The translations under genes were made by a program, and so were the position numbers. A DNA stretch of 64,000 nucleotides, taken from contig NZ_CALGWU010000024.1 of the NCBI RefSeq assembly GCF_937936315.1, positions 87,649-151,648 of the forward strand, in the 5' to 3' direction. Of this stretch, positions 49,866-56,340 are shown one piece after another (the first letter of the stretch is position 1; each line of letters begins with the position of its first letter). Under the pieces are notes generated by a model. That model ran no database searches. It was not told the DNA's origin and saw only the letters and a list, made by a program, of their open reading frames with translations. This stretch comes from an uncultured Capnocytophaga sp. (GTDB taxonomy: Bacteria > Bacteroidota > Bacteroidia > Flavobacteriales > Flavobacteriaceae).

Positions 49866-50978
49866 TTATTTAATACTAATACAGATATACTGACCTCGTG
49901 GGTTATAGTGCCCTTTCTGATCCCAACGAACAGAGACATTAATTACTTTGGCATAGAGATTCCCGTCGCTTCCCATAAAGACTTGTTCTCTATCCTTTTC
50001 ATCTAATACTAATGCCCACTGAGTAAAAGTGGTTGAAAATACTTGCTTTATTTTATTTATTCCTTCAATACTATAAAGTGAAAAGTCTGCAACTCCTTCA
50101 TAGACATTGTCTAATAGAGTCATAAAATATTGTCTATCAGGAGTGATATAAGGATAAGCAGCTAAAGTAAGCTTTTTACCTGTGGTTTTGTCAATCAAGG
50201 TATAATCCCAATCTTCATAGTATGTAGTACTGATAAGATATTGATTTAGAAAGGGTATTTCCCCCATATAGGTATGTTCTATTCTATTGTCATCGTACTT
50301 AGGTGCAAGGCTATCAATATAAGTAACATATTTGTTTTTACACTCCTGACAAGGAAGGTGCAGTTTCCCTTTTACTTTTTTGATAGTATTGGTAGTATCT
50401 ATAAAATCAACGGCATTGGCTTTTTGAGCGAGATATTCGTCTTTAGTCACAAAACGAATGTTTATTTTCTTGAGCGGTTTCTTGTCTTCAGTAGTAATCA
50501 GCTCTTTATAGTTGAGTTTTATTTGGCTAATATCGCCCGTTTGTTCTCTCTTTATAAAGAGTTTTTCCCATTGCCACAAGATAATCTCCTCACCATCGCG
50601 TTTGTACTTCCTTTGGGTGCGCTGTTTTATGCCATACCAAGAGTTAAGTTCTTGAACTACCTCTACTTTTTCAGCATAAGGCAATTTGCCAAGACGTGCG
50701 CTTTTGTCGTCGGCTTCCTCATAAAAATCAATACTATCGCGGGTGGTTACATAAACTTCTTTAATGGTAGGTGCATTATAATCAATAGGGTTGCCTATTC
50801 TTTTGCCCTCAGAGTGTGTTTCCTCAACTGAATCCTTCTTTTCTGTATAAACCACATCAGTGGTGTCGATTACCTCCTCTCGGGCAGGAGAGGATGAGAA
50901 ATATCGGCAGCTGCTAAATAAACAACTGATGAGTAAAATTGATAATAACCGTGTATGTAAGTAATTGTTATAAGACAT
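49866..50978 (-). CDS. lipoprotein with SH3-like domain
   Basis: Encodes 370 residues; signal with lipobox FSSC (Cys 24). After a low-complexity acidic linker comes an SH3b-like segment (VTTRDSIDFYEEADDKSARL then GKLPYAEKVEVVQELNSWYG, IKQRTQRKYK), as in cell-wall-associated proteins. A Cys pair (LHLPCQECKNKYVTYIDSLA) and a propeller-like C-terminal half (TYYEDWDYTLIDKTTGKKLT, LASYP-like strands, GDNLYAKVINVSVRWDQKGH-like end) follow. I do not recognise a full-length family. Separated by 14 bp from the YD-like lipoprotein and probably in one operon with it. Confidence 0.65.
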   Translation of the reverse strand: MSYNNYLHTRLLSILLISCLFSSCRYFSSSPAREEVIDTTDVVYTEKKDSVEETHSEGKRIGNPIDYNAPTIKEVYVTTRDSIDFYEEADDKSARLGKLPYAEKVEVVQELNSWYGIKQRTQRKYKRDGEEIILWQWEKLFIKREQTGDISQIKLNYKELITTEDKKPLKKINIRFVTKDEYLAQKANAVDFIDTTNTIKKVKGKLHLPCQECKNKYVTYIDSLAPKYDDNRIEHTYMGEIPFLNQYLISTTYYEDWDYTLIDKTTGKKLTLAAYPYITPDRQYFMTLLDNVYEGVADFSLYSIEGINKIKQVFSTTFTQWALVLDEKDREQVFMGSDGNLYAKVINVSVRWDQKGHYNPRGQYICISIK

Positions 50979-51001
50979 TCATCTTCAATATTTATTATAT
51001 T

Positions 51002-51472
51002 TTATTCCTCCCAAAACAGTAAAAGAGCTTCTTCGATAGCGGTGGTATCGTCTGCAGTGGTATGATGACTGGGGTCAGCGAGTATCCAGCGCAGGTATTG
51101 AGCGACTGTTTGTTTTTGCTGAGCGTTTAGCAATGAGAATTGTTGCTCTTTGTACCGGTCTAAATGGATGAATGTATAGACAAGGTCAAAACGGAACAGC
51201 CCTTGTAAGTCGGCAATAAGGAAAGCGGGCAGGTGAAATCGCATTCCTTCGGGGTCGAAATAGCAGAGGGCTACATAATATTGGTTGAGAAGCTCTATAG
51301 GTATCTTGTACCAATGAGTTTGCTCATCTTGCTTGCGACAGCGGGCGTGTTCTTCAGCTGGGGCATAATCGTCCATCGCATTGCCCTCGCTGAGCCCTAT
51401 GCCGTTGCCCAAGGTAACGCCAGAAAAGGCTTGCTGTATGGTGTGAATGAGGTGTTGTGGGTTGCTCATCAT
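51002..51472 (-). CDS. DUF6714-like protein
   Basis: Encodes 156 residues, soluble. HWYKIPIELLNQYYVALCYF, DPEGMRFHLPAFLIADLQGL and YRWIL-like (QTVAQYLRWILADPSHH) blocks fit DUF6714, a family often found among immunity-type proteins. No signal peptide, helix-rich. The start may be either of two adjacent ATG codons; the first is given. It lies 4 bp after the stop of the YhcG-type nuclease gene, so they are co-transcribed. Function unknown; immunity to a contact-dependent toxin is possible but unproven. Confidence 0.6.
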   Translation of the reverse strand: MMSNPQHLIHTIQQAFSGVTLGNGIGLSEGNAMDDYAPAEEHARCRKQDEQTHWYKIPIELLNQYYVALCYFDPEGMRFHLPAFLIADLQGLFRFDLVYTFIHLDRYKEQQFSLLNAQQKQTVAQYLRWILADPSHHTTADDTTAIEEALLLFWEE

Positions 51473-51476
51473 AGAT

Positions 51477-52640
51477 TTATTTATCAGTAGGCTGATTTGA
51501 CAATACTTTACGCAATTCTTCTATATTGGGTAATACACGCTGAAACTGTTCAGGCATTTCGGCAGTGGTGGTATAGCGAGCTACACCCATTGGTTTATGA
51601 TAGTCTTGAATGACATATTCTACAAAATCTTTATTAAAGTCTTTACAAAGAATGATACCAATAGTAGGATTTTCGTGTGGTTTCTTTACTGTATCATCTA
51701 AAATCCGTAAATAGGCGGTGAGTTGTCCCAAATAAGAGGGTTTAAAATCTCCTTTTTTGAGTTCTACACACACCAAACAGTTAAGTTCGCGGTTGAAGAA
51801 GAGCAAATCGGGATATTGTTCAACCTCAAACACTTCCAAATGGTATTGATTACCTACAAAAGTAAAGTCCTTACCAAAAGTCATAATAAAATTCTTCACA
51901 TTGTGGATAATCTGTTGTTCTACTACCCGTTCGTCTATATCAGCGAGGTCGCGTTCTCCTATTTCTTCTACATTGATAAAATCGAGCAAGTACTCATCTT
52001 TGAACATTTCAACTGCTTTACGCGCTAAATTCTTAGAAGGAAGCGTTTGGGAGAAATTATTGGGGATAGGTTGAACATTATAAATATCTGTTGCAAGAGC
52101 ACGTTTTAAAGAAATCACAGAAGCTTTATTTTCAATCGCCCAACGAATATAATACAGACGTTGCTTACTATCTTTTACTTCTTTTAAAATCTCAAGATGA
52201 TGAGTAAAAGGTAGTGATAGAAAAGAAGAGGCAGAAAGCGTATCAAAATGTGGAGATAATACATTTTGCAATTTGGAAATCGTGATTTCCAAATTAGTAT
52301 CTAACTTATTTCCAACAACTTGTAATTCGGCAGTTGCAACTGCCGAATTGATATCTAACTCCTGCCACGCCTCATAAAAGGCACGCATATTTTTGATATT
52401 GCGTTCGCTAAAACCTCTAAGTCCTGGTAGCTCTTTATGGAGCTGTTCGGAAATAGCTTTTATAGCTCCTGTACCCCATACCCCTTTGCGGGTATTTTGA
52501 GAGACATAGTGCCCTACGCCGTAATACAAAGAGAGTTGTACGGCATTTACTTGCTTAGCAGCTGTATATTGACTGCTGAGAATAGCTTCTTTTATCTGCT
52601 CAGTAGCAGTGGTATAAGAGGTTTTTAGAGTATTCATCAT
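51477..52640 (-). CDS. YhcG/DUF1016 family PD-(D/E)xK nuclease
   Basis: Encodes 387 residues. N-terminal DUF1016 part with VNAVQLSLYYGVGHYVSQNT and LPGLRGFSERNIKNMRAFYE (helix-turn-helix-like); central segment RLYYIRWAIENKASVISLKR; C-terminal nuclease part with FTFVGNQYHLEVFEVEQYPD, then LLFFNRELNCLVCVELKKGD, giving the PD-x(n)-ExK active site, and YLGQLTAYLRILDDTVKKPH. Proteins of this family occur as solitary genes or in restriction-like loci and are thought to act on foreign DNA. Nearby genes give no R-M partner. Full length. Confidence 0.88.
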   Translation of the reverse strand: MMNTLKTSYTTATEQIKEAILSSQYTAAKQVNAVQLSLYYGVGHYVSQNTRKGVWGTGAIKAISEQLHKELPGLRGFSERNIKNMRAFYEAWQELDINSAVATAELQVVGNKLDTNLEITISKLQNVLSPHFDTLSASSFLSLPFTHHLEILKEVKDSKQRLYYIRWAIENKASVISLKRALATDIYNVQPIPNNFSQTLPSKNLARKAVEMFKDEYLLDFINVEEIGERDLADIDERVVEQQIIHNVKNFIMTFGKDFTFVGNQYHLEVFEVEQYPDLLFFNRELNCLVCVELKKGDFKPSYLGQLTAYLRILDDTVKKPHENPTIGIILCKDFNKDFVEYVIQDYHKPMGVARYTTTAEMPEQFQRVLPNIEELRKVLSNQPTDK

Positions 52641-52728
52641 AATGATTTGCTGATTTTCTCATTTGCTGATCATTTTGGACTATTTTTTAGAGGTTGTTGT
52701 TTAGAGGTAACAATATCAGACAAGTCAG

Positions 52729-52786
52729 ACTCGTCTGATGAGTCTGATACCTGAAACCTGACCCCCCTGAAACCTAACCCCTAATC
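52729..52786. repeat. heptamer tandem repeats between M23 and nuclease genes
   Basis: First an imperfect run around GTCTGATGAGTCTGATA, then CCTGAAA, CCTGACC, a CC slip, CCTGAAA, CCTAACC, CCTAATC (52750-52786). The stop codon of the M23 gene (minus strand, 52781-52783) lies in the last unit. Confidence 0.7.
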
Positions 52787-53755
52787 AAGCGATTGGTTTT
52801 CTTGGGTAGAGACGTGTAGCATATCGGCGTATTCGCTGGGGGTGAGGTTGCCATAGTAGAAGTGAATAGGGTTGATATGTTCGCCGTTTTTGATAACCTC
52901 GTAGTGCAAGTGAGGTGCTTCGGAGCGACCAGTGCTTCCCACTTTACCGATGAGGTCGCCGCGCTTCACGTGCTGACCGGCACGCACGTTGTAGGCAGAA
53001 AGGTGTCCGTAGAGGGTTACATAGCCATAACCGTGGTCGATGCGGATGTGGTTACCATAGCCTGAGGCATTGCTATCGGCACGGACTACCACGCCATCGC
53101 CAGCAGCATATACAGGAGTGCCTTGGGGTGCAGCGAAGTCCATACCATAGTGGAACTTACGGGCTTTGGTGAAGGGGTCGGTGCGCCAACCGTAACCGGA
53201 AGCCATATGTTTTAAATCCTTGTTGTTGATAGGCTGAATAGCAGGAATAGAAGCGAGGAATTTTTCTTTAGCCTTAGAGAGTTTGGTAATCTCATCGAGC
53301 GATTTGGATTGTACAACCAACTGCTTGCGCAATACATCTAAACGTTCATTGGTGCTGGCAATCAGCTTGGAGTTGCCGAATTTTTCCAAATCTTTATAGC
53401 GATTAGGATTTTTAAGGCTCTTGCGGATACTATCGGGGATGACAGGAGCGTTGAAGTAAAGGCGGTACATATTGTTGTCGCGCTCTTGGATATCGGCGAG
53501 GACATCCTCTACTAATTCCATTTTTTTATTGAGGATTTGGTAGTTGGTTTCGTAGGTTTTAATCTCGCGTGCGAGTACTACCTCGCGAGGGGTGAAGAAC
53601 AAACGCGAGTTAATCATTATAAAAGAGAATAAAATCCCGAAGAGAGCTGCTGCCGTGAGGAATATCAGGGCGTTACGCACCTTTGTGCGCTTGCGATTGC
53701 GGATGCGCTTATACGAGAGCGTCTCGGGGTCATAATAATATTTTACTTTTTTCAT
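52781..53755 (-). CDS. M23 family peptidase (LytM domain)
   Basis: Encodes 324 residues. A short cytoplasmic Lys/Arg-rich start (MKKVKYYYDPETLSYKRIR), one membrane helix (ALIFLTAAALFGILFSFIMI), a coiled-coil region and the LytM domain (about 185-300): MASGYGWRTDPFTKARKFHY, GMDFAAPQGTPVYAAGDGVV, YGYVTLYGHLSAYNVRAGQH, APHLHYEV. The zinc ligands HxxxD and HxH are present, so it should cut peptidoglycan cross-links or activate amidases. This form is a conserved Bacteroidota cell-division/envelope protein. Divergent from tatA-like gene at 53899; a TACTTTTG box lies just upstream (53761-53768, minus). Confidence 0.92.
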   Translation of the reverse strand: MKKVKYYYDPETLSYKRIRNRKRTKVRNALIFLTAAALFGILFSFIMINSRLFFTPREVVLAREIKTYETNYQILNKKMELVEDVLADIQERDNNMYRLYFNAPVIPDSIRKSLKNPNRYKDLEKFGNSKLIASTNERLDVLRKQLVVQSKSLDEITKLSKAKEKFLASIPAIQPINNKDLKHMASGYGWRTDPFTKARKFHYGMDFAAPQGTPVYAAGDGVVVRADSNASGYGNHIRIDHGYGYVTLYGHLSAYNVRAGQHVKRGDLIGKVGSTGRSEAPHLHYEVIKNGEHINPIHFYYGNLTPSEYADMLHVSTQENQSLD

Positions 53756-53825
53756 ACGGGCAAAAGTATAAAAAAAATATGAAATTTGCTATTTTATGAC
53801 GAAAAAAAATGTAATTTTGCAGTGA

Positions 53826-53895
53826 GTTAGGTGTCAGGCATCAGGTGTTAGACATCAGGTAATTGTTAATTGTCAATTGTTAATTATTAATTGAA
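53826..53895. repeat. heptamer tandem repeat, ten units of changing sequence
   Basis: GTTAGGT, GTCAGGC, ATCAGGT, GTTAGAC, ATCAGGT, AATTGTT, AATTGTC, AATTGTT, AATTATT, AATTGAA. Two unit types are joined in phase, and the array ends three bases before the ATG of the TatA/B-like gene. It forms nearly all of that gene's leader after a TAATTTTG box at 53812-53819. Confidence 0.85.
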
Positions 53896-53898
53896 TTT

Positions 53899-54141
53899 AT
53901 GGGTATTTCAGAGATTATATTTATACTTTTTATGGTTTTAATACTTTTTGGGGCTGATAAGCTCCCAGAGGTTGCGCGTGGTTTGGGCAAAACAATGCGC
54001 CAATTGCGCGATGCTACTGATGAGATTAAAACTGAAATTCATCATCATATCAATCACACGGAAATAGACACTACTATCGTAGAAGACACCCAAAAAGAGA
54101 TTGAAGAACTGAAAGATTCAATGAAAAAATTGGAAAATTAG
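53899..54141 (+). CDS. TatA/TatB-like translocase protein
   Basis: Encodes 80 residues with one N-terminal membrane helix (SEIIFILFMVLILFGADKLP), the Glu near the start of the helix as in TatB/TatA, the hinge FGADKLPEVARGLGKTMRQL and an amphipathic helix, then an acidic His-rich stretch (HHHINHTEIDTTIVED). TatB-type features are weak, so I keep the general name. It could be the TatA/B partner for TatC elsewhere, complementing the tatA at 16543. It begins right after a ten-unit heptamer array. No partner gene is adjacent; the LuxE-like gene beyond it is convergent. Confidence 0.85.
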   Translation: MGISEIIFILFMVLILFGADKLPEVARGLGKTMRQLRDATDEIKTEIHHHINHTEIDTTIVEDTQKEIEELKDSMKKLEN

Positions 54142-54197
54142 CTGATTTTGCCGATTTGTCAATGAGTAGGGAGGAAACTTTACTTAAAAAGCACTTT

Positions 54198-55181
54198 TCA
54201 CTCTTCACTTTTCTCGCTCATCACTAACAAATTGCACCCTCTGATATCGGCGTTGTCGAAGCGCCCTAATACTTCAAAAGTACCATTGGGGTATAGCTTT
54301 CCTAAATCTTGAGTAGCGATAAAGCTACACGACTCTCTATTAGCCAAATCAATGATATTAATTCCGCCGGTTTTGCCGGTAGGCAAATAGCTCAGCGCAT
54401 CATTGGTATCACGTATAAGCACTTTGAGCCAAGGTACGCACTTATAAATCCCCTTGCCTGCAGAATAGGCTTGTGAAAGGAGTTCAGTCATTCCGTATTC
54501 GGAGTGAATCATTTCGACACCAAAGCCTTGGCAGAGCATAGCGTGCAACTCTTCTCGCACGAGTTCTTTACGCCGACCTTTCATTCCGCCAGTTTCCATT
54601 ACAATCGTATTTTTTAAGGAGAAAGTATGCTTTTCAACAAGATCGAGTAAGGCAAACGATACCCCTATAAGTAGCACTTTTTTACCCGAAGCATCGAGGG
54701 TTTGCAAACGCTCGGCTAAGAGGTCGTATTCATTGAGATAGAAACCGCTATACTCACTACCTGAGCGCTCAATAAGGTCGGCTACCATAGTGATGAGCGA
54801 AGAGCCCGTACGCTCTAAATACGAGGGGAGGAGAGCTAATACTACATAATCGCGGATATCGCCATAGAAGTATGCAAATCCTTTGCGAAAGCTCTCTTCG
54901 TAAATAGAGAGGTCTTTCACATAATGCTGAGAAGTTTGTGCGCCTGTGGTGCCACTGCTGGTGAAGATTTGCTGATGAGGCGCGTTGCCACAATACACTT
55001 TATACGTTTTGAAGCATTCAATAGGCAAAAAAGGGATATGCTCGAGGGCAGTTACTTTTTCGGGAGTGCGTTGTAATAGGGTACAAAAGCGGTGGTATAC
55101 CTCGTTATTTTCGTATTGATAGCGAAAAGTATCCAAGGCAGTAGCCGTAAAATCCGTTTCGTTGTGTATGTTAATTGTCAA
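54198..55181 (-). CDS. LuxE-type acyl-protein synthetase/acyltransferase
   Basis: Encodes 327 residues of the LuxE/ANL-like family. FTSSGTTGAQTSQHYV carries the ATP-binding loop; IHSEYGMTELLSQAYSAGKG and LGKLYPNGTFEVLGRFDNAD are the usual downstream adenylation motifs. Members activate a fatty acid or similar acid as acyl-AMP and load it onto a protein. In Bacteroidota such stand-alone LuxE-like genes are common and of unclear substrate. The only start-like codon at the right place is a TTG at 55181, inside a TTAATTG heptad array; the conserved N-terminus (FRYQYENNEVYHRF) lies 18 codons further. Confidence 0.82.
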   Translation of the reverse strand: MTINIHNETDFTATALDTFRYQYENNEVYHRFCTLLQRTPEKVTALEHIPFLPIECFKTYKVYCGNAPHQQIFTSSGTTGAQTSQHYVKDLSIYEESFRKGFAYFYGDIRDYVVLALLPSYLERTGSSLITMVADLIERSGSEYSGFYLNEYDLLAERLQTLDASGKKVLLIGVSFALLDLVEKHTFSLKNTIVMETGGMKGRRKELVREELHAMLCQGFGVEMIHSEYGMTELLSQAYSAGKGIYKCVPWLKVLIRDTNDALSYLPTGKTGGINIIDLANRESCSFIATQDLGKLYPNGTFEVLGRFDNADIRGCNLLVMSEKSEE

Positions 55182-55198
55182 TTGTTAATTGTTAATTG
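55171..55198. repeat. heptamer tandem repeat (TTAATTG type)
   Basis: TTAATTG, TCAATTG, TTAATTG, TTAATTG. It covers the first codons of the LuxE-like gene (TTG start at 55181) and the stop codon of the J-domain gene (55192-55194). Confidence 0.75.
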
Positions 55199-55725
55199 AG
55201 GAACATCATTGCCACAACAACTCCTGCAATAAAGAGCAACAGCGCTATAAAGGTTACCCAATTGATATATTTTTTGCGAGGAGTAGCAAGAAAACTATCG
55301 TATTCCTTGCGAGCTTGCAAGGTGATATCGCGTTTTTTGAAATACATATCCACCAAGGTATGTAAATCTTTAATTTCCTCGGGGCGAGGTTGTTCGGGTT
55401 GTTGGGCTTGTTCTGTTTGGGGTTGTTGTTGCCCATTATTATTAGAAGATTTATCCGATTTTTTATTAGCTGCCGATTTTTTAGCGTCTTTTTTATTATA
55501 GCTTTTTTGGCGCGCCAGTTGGGCATCGTATTCCTTGCGCTTCTCAGCATCCGAGAGCACATCGTAAGCCTCTTGTATATCTTTAAATTTCTCTACATAG
55601 GCAGGATCTCCCTTGTGTTTATCGGGGTGATTAGCTTTAGCGAGTTTGCGGTAGGCGATGCGAATTTCTTCGGTGGGAGCTTCGGTGGTGAGTCCCAGCA
55701 CTTCGTAGTAATCTTTCATTGTCAT
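55192..55725 (-). CDS. membrane-anchored J-domain protein
   Basis: Encodes 177 residues. An N-terminal J domain (DYYEVLGLTTEAPTEEIRIA, HPD at 33-35, YVEKFKDIQEAYDVLSDAEK), a low-complexity Lys/Asn/Gln/Pro linker (residues 72-118), then a basic segment and a C-terminal membrane helix (INWVTFIALLLFIAGVVVAM). The HPD motif stimulates DnaK-type ATPases, so this is a tail-anchored co-chaperone that would recruit DnaK to the membrane. No Gly/Phe or zinc domain, so it is a class III J-protein. The start overlaps the upstream gene's stop (ATGA) and the two are translationally coupled. Confidence 0.87.
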   Translation of the reverse strand: MTMKDYYEVLGLTTEAPTEEIRIAYRKLAKANHPDKHKGDPAYVEKFKDIQEAYDVLSDAEKRKEYDAQLARQKSYNKKDAKKSAANKKSDKSSNNNGQQQPQTEQAQQPEQPRPEEIKDLHTLVDMYFKKRDITLQARKEYDSFLATPRKKYINWVTFIALLLFIAGVVVAMMFLN

Positions 55726-56132
55726 AGTCCTGCTTTTTGAGTAGAGTTATCGTTGGTTTCCCATCCTATGAGTCGACCATTTTGGAAGCTGAGCACTACC
55801 GATTTGTAGCGCCAGCGTTCGGTAGTAATGCCATGGAATACTACAGGTTGCACATTCAAAGGGCGACCTATAGCCATCTTCACGAGATAATCAGGCATAT
55901 TTTCTTTATAGACACCTTTTTCAACACTGTTTACAGCTGCTTCACCAAAAGTTTTTCCGATGAGTTCCATAATAACTTCTTTGGTTCGCTTTTCGTCTAC
56001 AAGGGCATTATGCCATTTTTCGCGCAGTTCCTCTATCTTTTTTTCGCGATTTAGATTTGCAACTCCCTGCGTAATAAGTAGATAAAGAAGAACTAGCACA
56101 CCTAAAGAAAGGAGTACATAATATATCATCAC
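55722..56132 (-). CDS. hypothetical membrane-anchored protein coupled to the J-domain gene
   Basis: Encodes 136 residues, with an N-terminal membrane helix (MIYYVLLSLGVLVLLYLLIT) followed by a charged coiled-coil segment (NREKKIEELREKWHNALVDE, KRTKEVIMELIGKTFG) and a small beta-rich end (VVFHGITTERWRYKSVVLSF). I do not recognise a family. Its ATGA overlap with the membrane J-domain gene suggests a shared task at the inner membrane, such as presenting a client to DnaK. That is inference. Confidence 0.65.
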   Translation of the reverse strand: MMIYYVLLSLGVLVLLYLLITQGVANLNREKKIEELREKWHNALVDEKRTKEVIMELIGKTFGEAAVNSVEKGVYKENMPDYLVKMAIGRPLNVQPVVFHGITTERWRYKSVVLSFQNGRLIGWETNDNSTQKAGL

Positions 56133-56283
56133 AACTATTTTTATAATCCGTTACTATTGAGGCGGCAAAAGTATAATTTTTTTAGTAAATAACAAAAAAT
56201 AGTGTTAGTTATTCTATATTTAACCCTTCTCTTTACTTTTCTTGTTTGCCATAAAGCCCGCACTAAATTTTGTTTGCCGTTAG

Positions 56284-56313
56284 TTGTTAATTGTTAATTA
56301 ATTTGTACCTTTG
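56284..56313 (+). promoter_or_regulatory. promoter of the PBP1A gene, -33 in a heptamer repeat
   Basis: TTG at 56284-56286, 19-bp spacer, TACCTTTG at 56306-56313. The TTG is the start of TTGTTAA-TTGTTAA, so again a heptad supplies the -33 box. The ATG follows at 56341. Confidence 0.75.
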
Positions 56314-56340
56314 CATCCTAAATCGTTCAGTACTTTCTAT

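Noticed and set aside
56311..56340. TTG start of the PBP1A gene
   Set aside because: The TTG lies within the -7 box of its own promoter; the ATG at 56341 is the sensible start.
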